DNA from: Prostheceraeus crozeri
Lineage: Eukaryota > Platyhelminthes > Polycladida > Euryleptidae
Length of the DNA stretch: 64,000 nucleotides
Assembly (NCBI GenBank): GCA_907163375.1
Contig: CAJQUW010006373.1
Location: forward strand, 310,001 to 374,000
Direction of reading: 5' to 3'
Shown: one piece after another, positions 34,432-45,319 of the stretch
Layout: the number at the start of each line of letters is the position of its first letter
How positions within the stretch are numbered: the first letter of the stretch is position 1
Made by a program: the position numbers and the translations under genes
The notes under the pieces: model-generated
What the model was told of the DNA's origin: nothing
Seen by the model: only the letters and a program-made list of their open reading frames with translations
Database searches by the model: none

Positions 34432-34859
34432 TCTTCTTGAGATCTAGCAATCTGGATCGTTGCCTAAATGAGCGGCTGGAATAACCATCAACAAACCGTT
34501 GTTGTCCATTTTAGTCTCACTGACTCAAACAAAGCGAAAAGTCAGATTTCAGTTGGAAAAGATAAGATGCAAAAAGCTGGAATAAAATAGACAAAAAAGC
34601 ATGATGATTTTAAAACCATGTGGCAGCAGAGCTACTTCTGTTGCTCTAATACAGTTATTCAATTGATTCAAGAAAACATAAATTGCACAGCTAAGGTCAA
34701 TATGTAGTAATCGTGTCTTATATGCTTATGTGCACAGTATATTATTGCATGAATCTACAGTAAGTGACTGTAACATTCATCTGAACACGAAAAAGACACT
34801 AATAGAAGCTGAAAATGTGTCATTAAATCTAATATCTATTAGATTGTATAAGTAAATCT

Positions 34860-35160
34860 TGCATCGAAGGTCATTATTTGATTACGTGATTTTTCTTGTG
34901 TTTTTCCCACGACTGAAAAGTTACTCAAAACACTCACCACGCTTAGCGTGTCTAGCTGTGGTTGTGAAAGATCCTTCTCTACTCTCAAAAGAATTAAAAG
35001 ATTTTCTAGGACGAGTATGTCTGATGAGAGATTGTGTAGCTTGTCTTTTCTTTCAATTGAAAAAGAACTCATAGTCCGTATGATAAAAAGTGGCATTCAG
35101 ATGTCATCGATCGACAGTTTTGCAATGTCAGAAAGAAGAATACAATTGATGAAAAAATGA
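34860..35160 (+). pseudogene. hAT transposase C-terminal relic
   Basis: 'SSCGCERSFSTLKRIKRFSR' followed by 'TSMSDERLCSLSFLSIEKEL' is the conserved hAT dimerisation segment (usual text 'CERSFSALKRIKT-LRSTM---RL--LALLSIE'). The catalytic N-terminal part is absent, and the frame shifts near the 5' edge. It lies in the large MICU-like intron. Confidence 0.75.
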
Positions 35161-35254
35161 ATGTTGAATTGAAATGCTTTGTTTTTACTTCATTCAGAAG
35201 ATGCAAGTGTACGGATGCTGTATATACTTGTATGCATTTTAAAACGATATGATA

Positions 35255-35690
35255 AAAGGAGAACAATTACATAATAGTTGAACCTGCTGTTTGCCTATTG
35301 ATTCTGAGTTTAATAGACTTATGTGTTTACCTGGGAAGACAATACCTGAGACACAATCGCCGCTGGCAAGAACCATATTATGATCCGAGGAGCTGAGAGG
35401 TTCTACAATGTTTATATTACTCACAAGCTATGGATGGGAAGAAAACATGAGATCTAAGCAAGCTAGCTCATGTGTTGGCTCATTCACATGCTGCGTAAGT
35501 CCATTCTCGAGCACAAAATTGAAGAATTCGTCAGGAGAAGCAAAAATTCAACCAGTCAATTCCAGGAAATTAAAATCACCGGCTATCACCTTGCACAATT
35601 GGCTACACTCACAAATACTATGGATATATTGCACAAATGACGATGTTGGAAAAAACGAATCATATTTTCAAAAAAACCGCTGTAAAACAG
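35255..35690 (-). mobile_element. LINE endonuclease relic
   Basis: Minus-strand pieces read 'CKVIAGDFNFLELTG', 'FVLENGLTQHVNEPTHELAC', 'LDLMFSS' and 'INIVEPLSSSDHNMVLASG', the second half of an apurinic-type endonuclease of CR1/L2-like LINEs, including the GDFN and SDHN active-site boxes. Stops interrupt it and both ends are missing. Confidence 0.7.
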
Positions 35691-35830
35691 TGCTTTAGTA
35701 GGGCTTTAAAGCTTTTTTTAACCCATGCAGCGATAGGTCAGATGATCCGCGTCGCGGTTTCGAGTAAATAATTTTTATTTTTCTGTATGACAGCTCTTGA
35801 CCGCTTTTCATATAATTCTAATGATCTTAC

Positions 35831-35919
35831 GATGTGAATTCGGCATATGTTATGTCTCCATTTCCTTTTGGTCCGAAGAAATGCGTCAGAAGTGTTGTTT
35901 CTGGGTGGAATTCAGCATC
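35831..35919 (-). CDS. MICU: host gene exon: MICU2/3-like
   Basis: An 89-nt exon with acceptor TTCTTCTTCAG and donor GTAAGAT. It encodes DAEFHPETTLLTHFFGPKGN followed by GDITYAEFT, and its last two bases form a Ser codon with the exon at 29,140. MICU2 and MICU3 have 'D-TTLL-HFFG--GK--L-F-DF' at the corresponding place, next to the same downstream text. The exon is the most upstream one I can recognise; the first exons should lie to the right. Confidence 0.8.
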
Positions 35920-35924
35920 CTGAA

Positions 35925-37155
35925 GAAGAAACGAGATTTAATCAGCATCACAATTTGCATAAATACAAACGTGTAGAAATTGATAATCAGCGATGACAAA
36001 ATTTAACCTTAACAAAATGCTAGACACTATTTCAAGGGCATTTGTATTTACAAGCCCACGGGCTCGTTTAAGAATATACAAAAAATAAGACACAGAATTT
36101 AACCAAAAGCATTCTTTGAGTCAAGGTGTGGGAAAAACTTGCAAAGGGTACACCCAATACAAGCTTTGGGCCAAAACTTGCGTCGAAACCCAAAACCCAA
36201 GCCCAAATTTCAATATATGAGTAGAATCAAGTAAACGAAGTGCATTCTTTGTATTTTGTGCTGACATGAAGATTCTTCTATAGGCCAAAATTCCTATAGA
36301 GCAAAAGGAAATGTGTGGTATTAGTGGGAAACTATTTTTTATTGCAATAACTGTAATTAGTAGCCTAGTACATGTTATTACGTCATAAAGCTTTCCTTTA
36401 ATAATGTAACCGACACTGATGGACTGACTAATTGAAGATCGTTGATTTATATGATTGAGTTACACATTGCTCATAGCAAAGCAATTGTTTTCATATTATC
36501 ATTCAGAAATATAAACAGACTGAATAAACATCATAGCTGCGTAGTGAGTGCATGGCTAAACATATTTAGAATGCGAAATTGGAATGAATTCATTTTTGGA
36601 ATGTTGGCTATCGCAGACAGTTTAGGGGGCGGATAACTGCGAAGATATAACACATATGAAATATCTAAAAATTATAATATCAATATTTACATTGTACAAA
36701 TGCAACAAATTATATGGAAGCTCACAGCAAATACAAAATGCACGAAGTTTCAATGCGCGGGGTTGTCAGGCCTAGAATGAAATAGCTAATGATCACAAGT
36801 ATTTCATTTTTGAAATATTCTGTGAATTGAGTGCAATTTTGATAAAAAATCATAGATTTATGCTCTTATCATGCAGTTCTCCTAAGATTCAAATCAAAAT
36901 ATTAATCTTTGTGAATTGATTTATATATATGCAGCATTAATAGAATATCCAAGTTTTGTATCACTTACCCAAGGTCGACAGAAAACCCAAGGTCGAACCT
37001 TGTTTGAATACTATTCTAAGTTGCGGCGACTTTTTTTACGGCGATTCATTTTACCAAATACGTAAAATGCCTATTTAGAAAAAATGAGCCATAAATGTAT
37101 GAATATACATCGTAGAAGTATACCCGGTATACATCGCACGATAAGCTAGCTGGTA
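35925..37155. other. no gene seen
   Basis: AT-rich DNA, probably intron of the MICU-like gene. Short frames on both strands carry no domain character. Confidence 0.4.
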
Positions 37156-37170
37156 ATTGATAAATTCATC

Positions 37171-37338
37171 ACATCTCAGCAGATGCAACCACCACGGGAC
37201 CTGTTGGGCTGGTGGCCTTGTGGTTAGACGGTATGCTTGCACGTCCTCTAGCTCCAACACCGCTGGTTCGAACCTACCCACGGCTGATGAGGCCCAACAG
37301 GCCGAAACATGTCTCGTGGTGGCTGCATCTGTTGAGAT
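37171..37338 (+). mobile_element. 168-bp tRNA-headed element with inverted ends and 14-bp target duplication
   Basis: TTGATAAATTCATC is present on both sides (37,157-37,170 and 37,339-37,352). The ends are inverted repeats of about 28 bp (ATCTC-x-x-CAGATGCA-CCACCACG-GAC), followed inward by CTGTTGGGC/GCCCAACAG. Between them lies a tRNA-like head: A-box-like TGGCCTTGTGGTTAGACGG and B box GGTTCGAACCT. Long target duplications suggest LINE-driven insertion, inverted ends suggest a DNA transposon; this element shows both. Confidence 0.75.
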
Positions 37339-37354
37339 TTGATAAATTCATCTT

Positions 37355-40300
37355 GAATGATTTCTTTAGCAAATCAACAAGATTCATTGATTTATTATCT
37401 CATGCGAGCATGTTTCGTCATGAGACACTGCAAGATGTATGAAGCGTGAAATACAATGATAATCAGATTACATGTACCTTACAATGCGCTGATGATGAAT
37501 GTACATAAAAAAAGCAAGTTGTGAATTCATTTCAACTGGGTCTATGGTGCAAGCTACATCAAAATTCAGCATAAGTAATTGCATGTAATTACAAAACGCT
37601 GAGATACCGCTTTAATTTAATCGAGATCATCCAGCAGACGACATCGAGCGCTTAATGATACCCGCAGTGACGCGGCAATAAAAATAGAGAGACGGAAAGT
37701 TCCCACAAAGTGCACCGATGGTGCAAAGTCATAATAGAGTCAGAATTGTGTTGAAAAATCGTTACTTTATATGGCTAACGTGGTTAATTAAACGCTAGTA
37801 AATGTACTCATTGTAATTGCACGTTACCTGCAATTCACGATTTCTGTCACTTAAAATTTAGAGCCGAAGAACTTGATCAATTCTTATATTGGTGATGCTT
37901 TATAATATTTACGGCAATTATTGTTAGTTAATCCTTTCACAAGTAATTGACAGTAACTACATAATATTATATATGCTTTTATATGATATTAACAAATATT
38001 AATTAATTCTAAGTCTTCTATTAATAAACCACATTAATAAAATTTATCGTTAGTATGAGGAAAAGCTAAAATCTGTTTAAATTAACCAAGAAATTCGAAT
38101 CTAGGTTTGACAATTAAGGAAATGAAAATAAAATAGTTATTAAAATATCAACAAATTTGTAATATGTTGGAAAGTCGCACACATCATTCAGTCAATAAAC
38201 AACATTGCTGAAGACAACGTAATTGAGTATATCCTCGATATTTTATTATCATGCATGAATAAGCGCATTGTTCACATATAAAGGATCTGTAAATTCATGA
38301 AAGCGTAAATAAAACGGCGTAGGAGGCATGTACTAAAGACAATTAGCATAAATAACAACATTCACTGGAGAAAGAAGCTTAAAATAGTAAGACCTGTGAG
38401 ACCGTGAGAAGGATCAGTATAGCTTATTATGTGCGACAGTATACGAGGTCAAAAAAAAATGCATGCGCCCCCACTGAAATATACCGTAGAAATAATGAAA
38501 TCCGTTTTCATCGAAATATGAGAATCTGCCTAACAAACCGCGGTTTTTTCGACAAAAATTGATACAAGCAGTAAATAATGCATCATACCATTCATATGAG
38601 ATTATTGATGTTGAATCAACACAGACAACTTTGCAATGTTATGACATCTAAAGGAGATCTCAAGATCAAATAGGGTTGTTATAGTAGGCTAGATTAGTTG
38701 AGCAATATTCATGACCGATCAGATCACACAACACTCGCAGACATAACACAATTAAGTTTCATCAGAAGGGTGGACCGGTAACATTTCTAAATCTATTCCT
38801 TTTGGGATAGTCTGTTTTTCATCACAAATAAACTGTTAGTTGCATCAGTAGAGGACTTTTTCCTTAGCATGGCGCAATTACCCGACCTTCCCCTACTCTT
38901 CTCACTTGTAGGAATTCTTGCCATAACCAAGGGAGAGTCGCTAGTTTAGGAAGATTGCTTATTTATCAATGGCTATATACCTTCGATTTGACAAACGTGC
39001 ATATAAAGGTAAACTGTGATTTCAGTTAAAATAAACTTGTGATGCACTAGCATATGTGAACAGACTGCAATATATCTGATGCAGACATTAAGTGTAGCTG
39101 GCTACATTCAAAATTGTGAGGTTTCTAAACTAAAATTCAATTAGCTAATTCCGTGACCATGTAAACGAATGCTAGTGTTATAAATATCACCGGCAATTGG
39201 CAATGAGCAGTTACCGATGATAAATACTTTTGCATCACATTCACAACCACATACCGAATGCAACAGATGATGTGATGACTTCTGAAAGAATTGATGATGA
39301 TACAGTATAAACGATGAATATAAAATGGCAGAAATTTACTCCGATTTTCAAGGAACATGATCGATAAATTAGTGAATGGAATGAGGAAAATCATGAATGT
39401 CTTCGATAGACTAAGTGTATTCTATATTCCAATACATAAAATGGGAACGACTTCGTTTTGCTCATTGGCTATCCACCAAAGGAAATTATAGAAATAGCTG
39501 ACTATTTGAAAGGAGATCACTTTTAATATCAGCACACCAGTTAGGAGACAAAACTTGACGCCTTTTGTTGAAGGTTGCTTTAAAAATGCTAGTTCGCAAC
39601 TGTGGACTCTTGATTTTTTGCGCACTAACATGTTATGACAAATAACTACTAAATTAAAAAAGACGTGGGGAGTTTGGCCTTTTAACTGGATTGCAGAATT
39701 TATGGAAGATTATAAATGACAAATGTATACTGATGACAAAGGGACAAAACAAATATTGAGTCCAAATGAAACAGAGTGAAATTGTGATTGACCAAGTGAT
39801 TGACAGTTCGTTAGTACCATTTTGAGTTGTGTTCTCAGTTTTACTGTCTTGTTGCATTTCATTTTACTTGGTCGTTGCACATGAATAGAGTCCACGAAAG
39901 CGCTCGTGCATTTCTTTCTAACTACATTGTTTTGATTTTCGTGTTTATTGTTTTTGGGAACTGTTTTGGATTAATGAATAAAGTGGTTATCTTCATTTTC
40001 AAACATCGACTTTTCTGTTTCACTTATTTTTCCTTATTTTCAAATTTTACAAGAAATGAACTTCGATGATTTCAGACAGTCAAATTTCATATTGAAATTT
40101 TCATTTATCTCATCATGATGAAAGATTCATCGCCATTCATGCATCTTCAGAGGAGTAATTCATTTATCGCAGTTCATGAGGACGTTATAAATTTACTTCA
40201 AAAGCACGTTGCTGTAGATGAGTTCAGAGCAGGTGAATGACCAAAATCGGAGTGTGAGTAATTTATTGTTCTCTCAGTATAACTTGATGAGTAGTAGCTC

Positions 40301-42390
40301 TCAAGAGGGACGGTAAGACAAATCTAAGGGACAAAAATTTCATTATGAATAATGAGGGGCGATGATTCATCGAGTGGTACATGAAGTTTCCTTAAGGATG
40401 AAAATAGGGTGTATAGCTATTATTTCTGTAGTTTAGAAGCAACGTAAATCTGTCGGCATTTCGGTTTTTCATGCCAGTTGGCGCGACAAAATGATAAAGA
40501 TATTACAAAGTTAGTCGTGAAGAATTGACTGTCTAGGCTTTTCTTGTCGATTTCTAATGCAAGATCCAACATTGAGCGAAAAGGATTTTCCACAAAACAA
40601 ACTCTGTTTTGGATGGACAAATTTTCTCAAAATGAGATACAAATATGCTTCATCTGCCTTGATTCATAGATTACAATATTCTTCAGAGTCAAAGAGAAGT
40701 AATTTTCCAGTCATATCCATGGACTCTTCGAAGATTTTCAGTCGAAGCAATCTACAAGCAGACCGTATTCATAATGACCATGTAAGGCCGGAGGCACACA
40801 GAATGAGCCATACGTAATCATTCACAAGTCGCGATCTTCGAAAAGCCATAGACCATTAGTCATTTTGACAATGTTTTTCTCATGACAGGTAATGCAAGCA
40901 GGCAGAAGAAGAAACTATCTGATATTTTTCTTATTTTTGTAAGAGCACAAAGTATTGTAAAGCTTAAGCTTAAAGAATGATGCGTTGTATCACAACTTCG
41001 GTTCTAATGAAGACAATCTTCCAAGGACTCTCAACCGGTTGACGGCTTATCGTCTGTGCTTCCGGCCTAATGTGCATGACACTAGTAACCTGCGAGTATT
41101 GATTGACATCGCAGCTCATAATTCTACCAGCGAAGAGAAGCTATGCGTCTTCTTCTTGATACACAGAGTGCGTGGGTACAATATTTCACAGTCTCTTATC
41201 ACTCGCCCTACTGGGCTGTTTTTCCGAACGCGCCCCTGCTGATCTCCCAAACTATCATACCAGTTTTGACAAACCACACATCAATCGAATGGGCATTGAA
41301 ATGGGATTCAGAAAAACAGCACTATCTTTATTTTTAAGGTCATCCCTGGGCTAAGGTGAAGGTCAAAGGTCAAAAAACGCCAATTTTTGACAAATTTCCA
41401 CTAGATCACTATTTGAAATGGAAAATGTCAGCAAAACTAATAAACCATACACTAATCGAAAGATCTGGTCAAGGTGGTTGATGGTGAGGTGATCGGGTGC
41501 CCTAGCTAATCTTGCTGACTTTTCGTGTTCTTCCAAACTGTTGATTCTATGAATAATTATAACATTAGAAGAGAGTGAAGTTTTGAGAGAAATAATTGAA
41601 AATTATGCTGAACTGCAAATTTGCTCACCAGAGATGTAAAATGTCAATTTACTAAGTTCTGAAAAATGATAAAATGAACTTGTTTAGAATGGAGACTTTC
41701 CATACTATTTAACCCTCGGCTCACTGGGGGGAGAGAAAACGCCTCCAATCACTTCACCGTAAATACTTTTGCAACTGTCCATAACAAAAACAGTGACAAC
41801 CATTGATAGGACGATGACTAAATATTACTGAACTTTCTGAACTATCATCTTGTGCTGTCTTGGCATAGTTTTTAGAAGCTTTCTCATTATAGGATCCACC
41901 CAGTAAGAAGATAAACAGACACTGCATCGACCTTGAAGTTACTAGGAGTTAAGCTGCCTGAGGAAATGAATATTTCATCTGCTTGCACGCAAAAAACGTG
42001 GCAAATCATTTGAGTTAAAGAACAGTGTATTTTTTAAGTCTGTACCAAAGAAAGTATATAAGGGAAGTATGGAATCAATGGTTGATTTAATGGTTGATTA
42101 TTATATTACTTTTTAGCCAACGCTTATAAGCAGTTTTATTTGATATCGCAATTGACAACAGAGTGGAATGAAGGGGAATTGGAATATATTCCAAATATGG
42201 AATGGAAGAGAATGAATAGCTATGTCAAAACTATGAATCAGCGAAAAATTACATAGTTATCCGTAGACATTTGGAAAAAAAATAAATAGATGAAGGTACA
42301 TTTCTATGGTAAGTAAAATGTTGATACAAGGTTGATAGTTGATTTGACATAGAAATTAATTGATCATGGCTAAAAAAGATGGCGGATTTG
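37355..42390. other. no gene seen
   Basis: Five kilobases of AT-rich DNA. Scattered short frames (for example around 40,990-41,340) show no domain. A GGTCAAAGGTCA direct repeat lies near 41,363, possibly by chance. Confidence 0.35.
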
Positions 42391-42396
42391 TCGCCA

Positions 42397-43398
42397 CTCA
42401 CTGTAAATCGCTGGATACGAATATTACATACAAACATATACCAAAATCACATACAATTTGAAACTATCATCTGATACGAGATTCTCGTATGCTTGCAGAG
42501 ATCTGTTATGTTTTTCATACGACATCTCACTTACTTTCGTATGTGATTTGATATGTAGCGATACGAACTATTCTATCTGTGATTGGCTGTCTTACACTGA
42601 AATAGCAGTTGTTGGTATGTTTTATATACGAGACCCGATGCTAATTCATCCTTATTCGTATGCCTCTGGTATGTATTTCGTATGTAGAGTTTTAAGTCAC
42701 ATAGCAAAAATATATATGTATTACATACCACTGTCAAATAACTTTTTTCGGGAATACCAGTCGTGAATATATTTTGTTTGATAGAGTGATATTTAACTAG
42801 ATTAGCTATATTGTGAATTTTAAGTTCCACGAGATTGTTGTGGTTGCTGCTTGTCTAACAGGACATAATCAGGACGTTTAGTTAACGTTTAGTTAGCTCT
42901 TCTTTATGTACCACGCTATCAAATCATCAATCATGTTGACTTACATATCTCAAACATAACTATTTTTGCGTTCATGAATTACAATGTGTATTTATTTCGG
43001 ATTGATAATATGCTTAATTTCAAAATTACATAATGCATCATTGTTGATGGTTGAATACTTGTTGATTATTCATGAAATGCCTTAGACTTACGTGTATTAA
43101 AATCAAAAGACAGTATTGAAAGTATGACTCTTGAATGTCATTATCTCACTACTTATAAAACAGTAGTAACATTAGTGTGATCTTTATTGACAAAAGGCCT
43201 TAAATCAACATACTTTGGACATGGTTTACGCTTTCTTTTAACATTGTGCTGGCATGGCTTTAGGATATAAAGCATACCACATTTGAAATAACATACGAAA
43301 AGCATACAAATATATACCAAAAGAATACAGAAATGTACCAAAAAATATTTTGGTATGCATCCTTCGTATGTGATTGATATTGAGCGATTTACAGTGAG
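42397..43398. mobile_element. 1.0-kb MITE rich in CGTATG/CATACG words
   Basis: CTCACTGTAAATCGCT at 42,397-42,412 is matched in reverse complement at 43,383-43,398, and the similarity continues inward (GATACGAAT-TTACATAC against AATATCAATCACATACG). Inside, at least ten copies of CGTATG or its reverse occur, many as TCGTATG. No coding frame is evident. No target duplication could be fixed. Confidence 0.55.
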
Positions 43399-43474
43399 AA
43401 ATGCACTGGAGTAATGGGAGTTTCCGCATTTTGGTCTGTACAGCAACGATAAATTTACAAAGTTGCTTTATAAA

Positions 43475-44025
43475 TAGACTTACCAGACTTCCCGGTTTAA
43501 CCGGGTTAGTCCCGGTTTATTTTGTATGTCCCGGGGTCCCGGCCGGTTGTTACGGCCAATGACCCGGTCAGTTTTTGATGAAATGAAATACATCAAATTT
43601 TGATTTATTTATCTGAATTTACCTTATTATTGTGTTAGCTATTCCATTTTCATATCAAATGTGCAGTATTTTTATATATCATATTTACTATTGATTTGAG
43701 TTGCAGAGAATTCCACAACAAAATTAAAAAAGACAACTCTTTTCTGAGAAACGTACGATCCAACGAAAAGTACATTTCAAACAAAGGAATTGAAATGACA
43801 GTATATGTCATTATGTGAGTTGTACTTTTTGATAAATTGCATTTATACAATTTCAACATTTGTTATTCTTTTGTGAAAAGAAGTAGTAATTTGAGAATAT
43901 ATAAGTTTTTCATCAATATTCATCCAGTGTTCATCAATGTTCATCCAGGGTTTTGGCACCGGATGAACCTCTCAAAAGGTGAAAATGTCCCGGTTAGAGT
44001 CTCTAGAAATCTGGTAGGTCTACTT
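43475..44025. mobile_element. non-autonomous hAT-like element
   Basis: Left end TAGACTTACCAGACTTCCCGG with repeated CCCGGTTT/AACCGGG words (43,490-43,565), right end matching in reverse complement (TAGACCTACCAGATTT at about 44,025). The GGTTAACCGGG-type subterminal words and about 550-bp size fit a hAT-derived element; the flanking 8 bp are similar but not identical. Confidence 0.45.
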
Positions 44026-45078
44026 ATAAGTGAAGTTCTGTGGATGACACAGTAAACTTTGCTGTCAATTTGTAGAAGAAATTATTTCAAGACCTGCAAC
44101 TTCAGAAAGAACTACACGATACAGCTTTTATTGAACTGGCTATTGAATGTAGACTTTGTAAATGAAAATAGGCTTATGAAGTTGATCATCGATTCTACTC
44201 TACCCTACGTTTATCGAAGTTTGAGAACTTTTAAGTTGAACATCGGCGGATTATTACATCCTGGTCATGAATTGAGCTGCACATTAAAGCATTTAAGAAG
44301 TTCAACGCTAGAAAAATGACCTAGTCTGTTTTATAAATCGCTGCAGAACCCAAAATTTACTAACGTTTTTTTATTCTCGTCAGATATAGTTGTAGGGCAA
44401 TGAGTGATTAGCTACCAAGTTCATTCATTTGATCAGCCGAGACAATTGGACTCGAAGCTAATTTGGCTATTTAAGCAATTATTTTGCTGGTTTTTCCAGA
44501 ACCATTTTCGACAAATATTTTTGGTACTGTATCTTTTTAAAAATTCAATAAATCCTAGAATTAATTCATTATGCAATGACTGATTAATAGATCACTAACA
44601 TTCAATTTCCATTAAAAAATGCAATCGTCTTCATGTTGAAACTGTGCGTCAAAGAAAATATTCAATTTTCTTCCATGAGACCTGCCGACCGCAACTAGCC
44701 GCTGAAGAAAGCAAATTACATGACGAAATTAACTATGAAGCATAGAGTTTTTTATGCATGTACCACAAATTGCTTATTGAAATTGAAGAGGAAATGGAAC
44801 AGAAAAATTACATTTGAAAATGAGCTGATTTTTGTGCAATCATTTATGAGATGGTAAACATATACTTTAAGAATACATGGATGGATTACTTACATGGAAT
44901 ATATAACAAGCAAAAACTGGCGTCAGCAATCCTTCGATATAGCAATGAAGAAACTAACCTTTCAACATAAAGACTGCATGACATAGCTAATGGAAAAGCA
45001 TCGTGTTTTTAAAATCTTCATAACTAGAACAACGAAATACCAGATTTCATTTGAAAAATCCGTATGAAGTGAACTTAC

Positions 45079-45317
45079 TTCGATCATATTTAATCCGGAG
45101 TGTGTCGGTTTGATTTGCCCAAATTGTGAAGATATCAGACGATACACCTGTAATGATAAAATCTAAGATGCAAGGAGTGTTTCGTAATATTCTATTTTCG
45201 TAATATTAGTAGTTCTTTTGCGAGGCTCAACGAAGCTTGATTCACTTACACACCAAGTCAGAATAGGATGTGCACCCAGCAGAGCTCCCATTGGAAGCGT
45301 TTTAGCCATCTCAAAGC
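45079..45317 (-). CDS. two possible host exons
   Basis: Candidate exon 45,250-45,317 (two bases plus 22 codons: FEMAKTLPMGALLGAHPILT then WC) ends at GTAAGTG, and candidate exon 45,079-45,147 (23 codons: VYRLISSQFGQIKPTHSGLN then MIE) lies between CATTACAG and GTAAGTT. Phases agree (0/0) and the composition looks coding. The first acceptor has a poor pyrimidine tract. I do not recognise the protein, and it may be chance. Confidence 0.25.
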
Positions 45318-45319
45318 CT

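Noticed and set aside
37075-37442. Several 60-76 codon frames over the tRNA-headed element
   Set aside because: They come from its inverted repeats and GC content, not from genes.
40985-41354. Three overlapping plus-strand frames of 60-85 codons
   Set aside because: Overlapping frames of similar length without motifs; likely chance.
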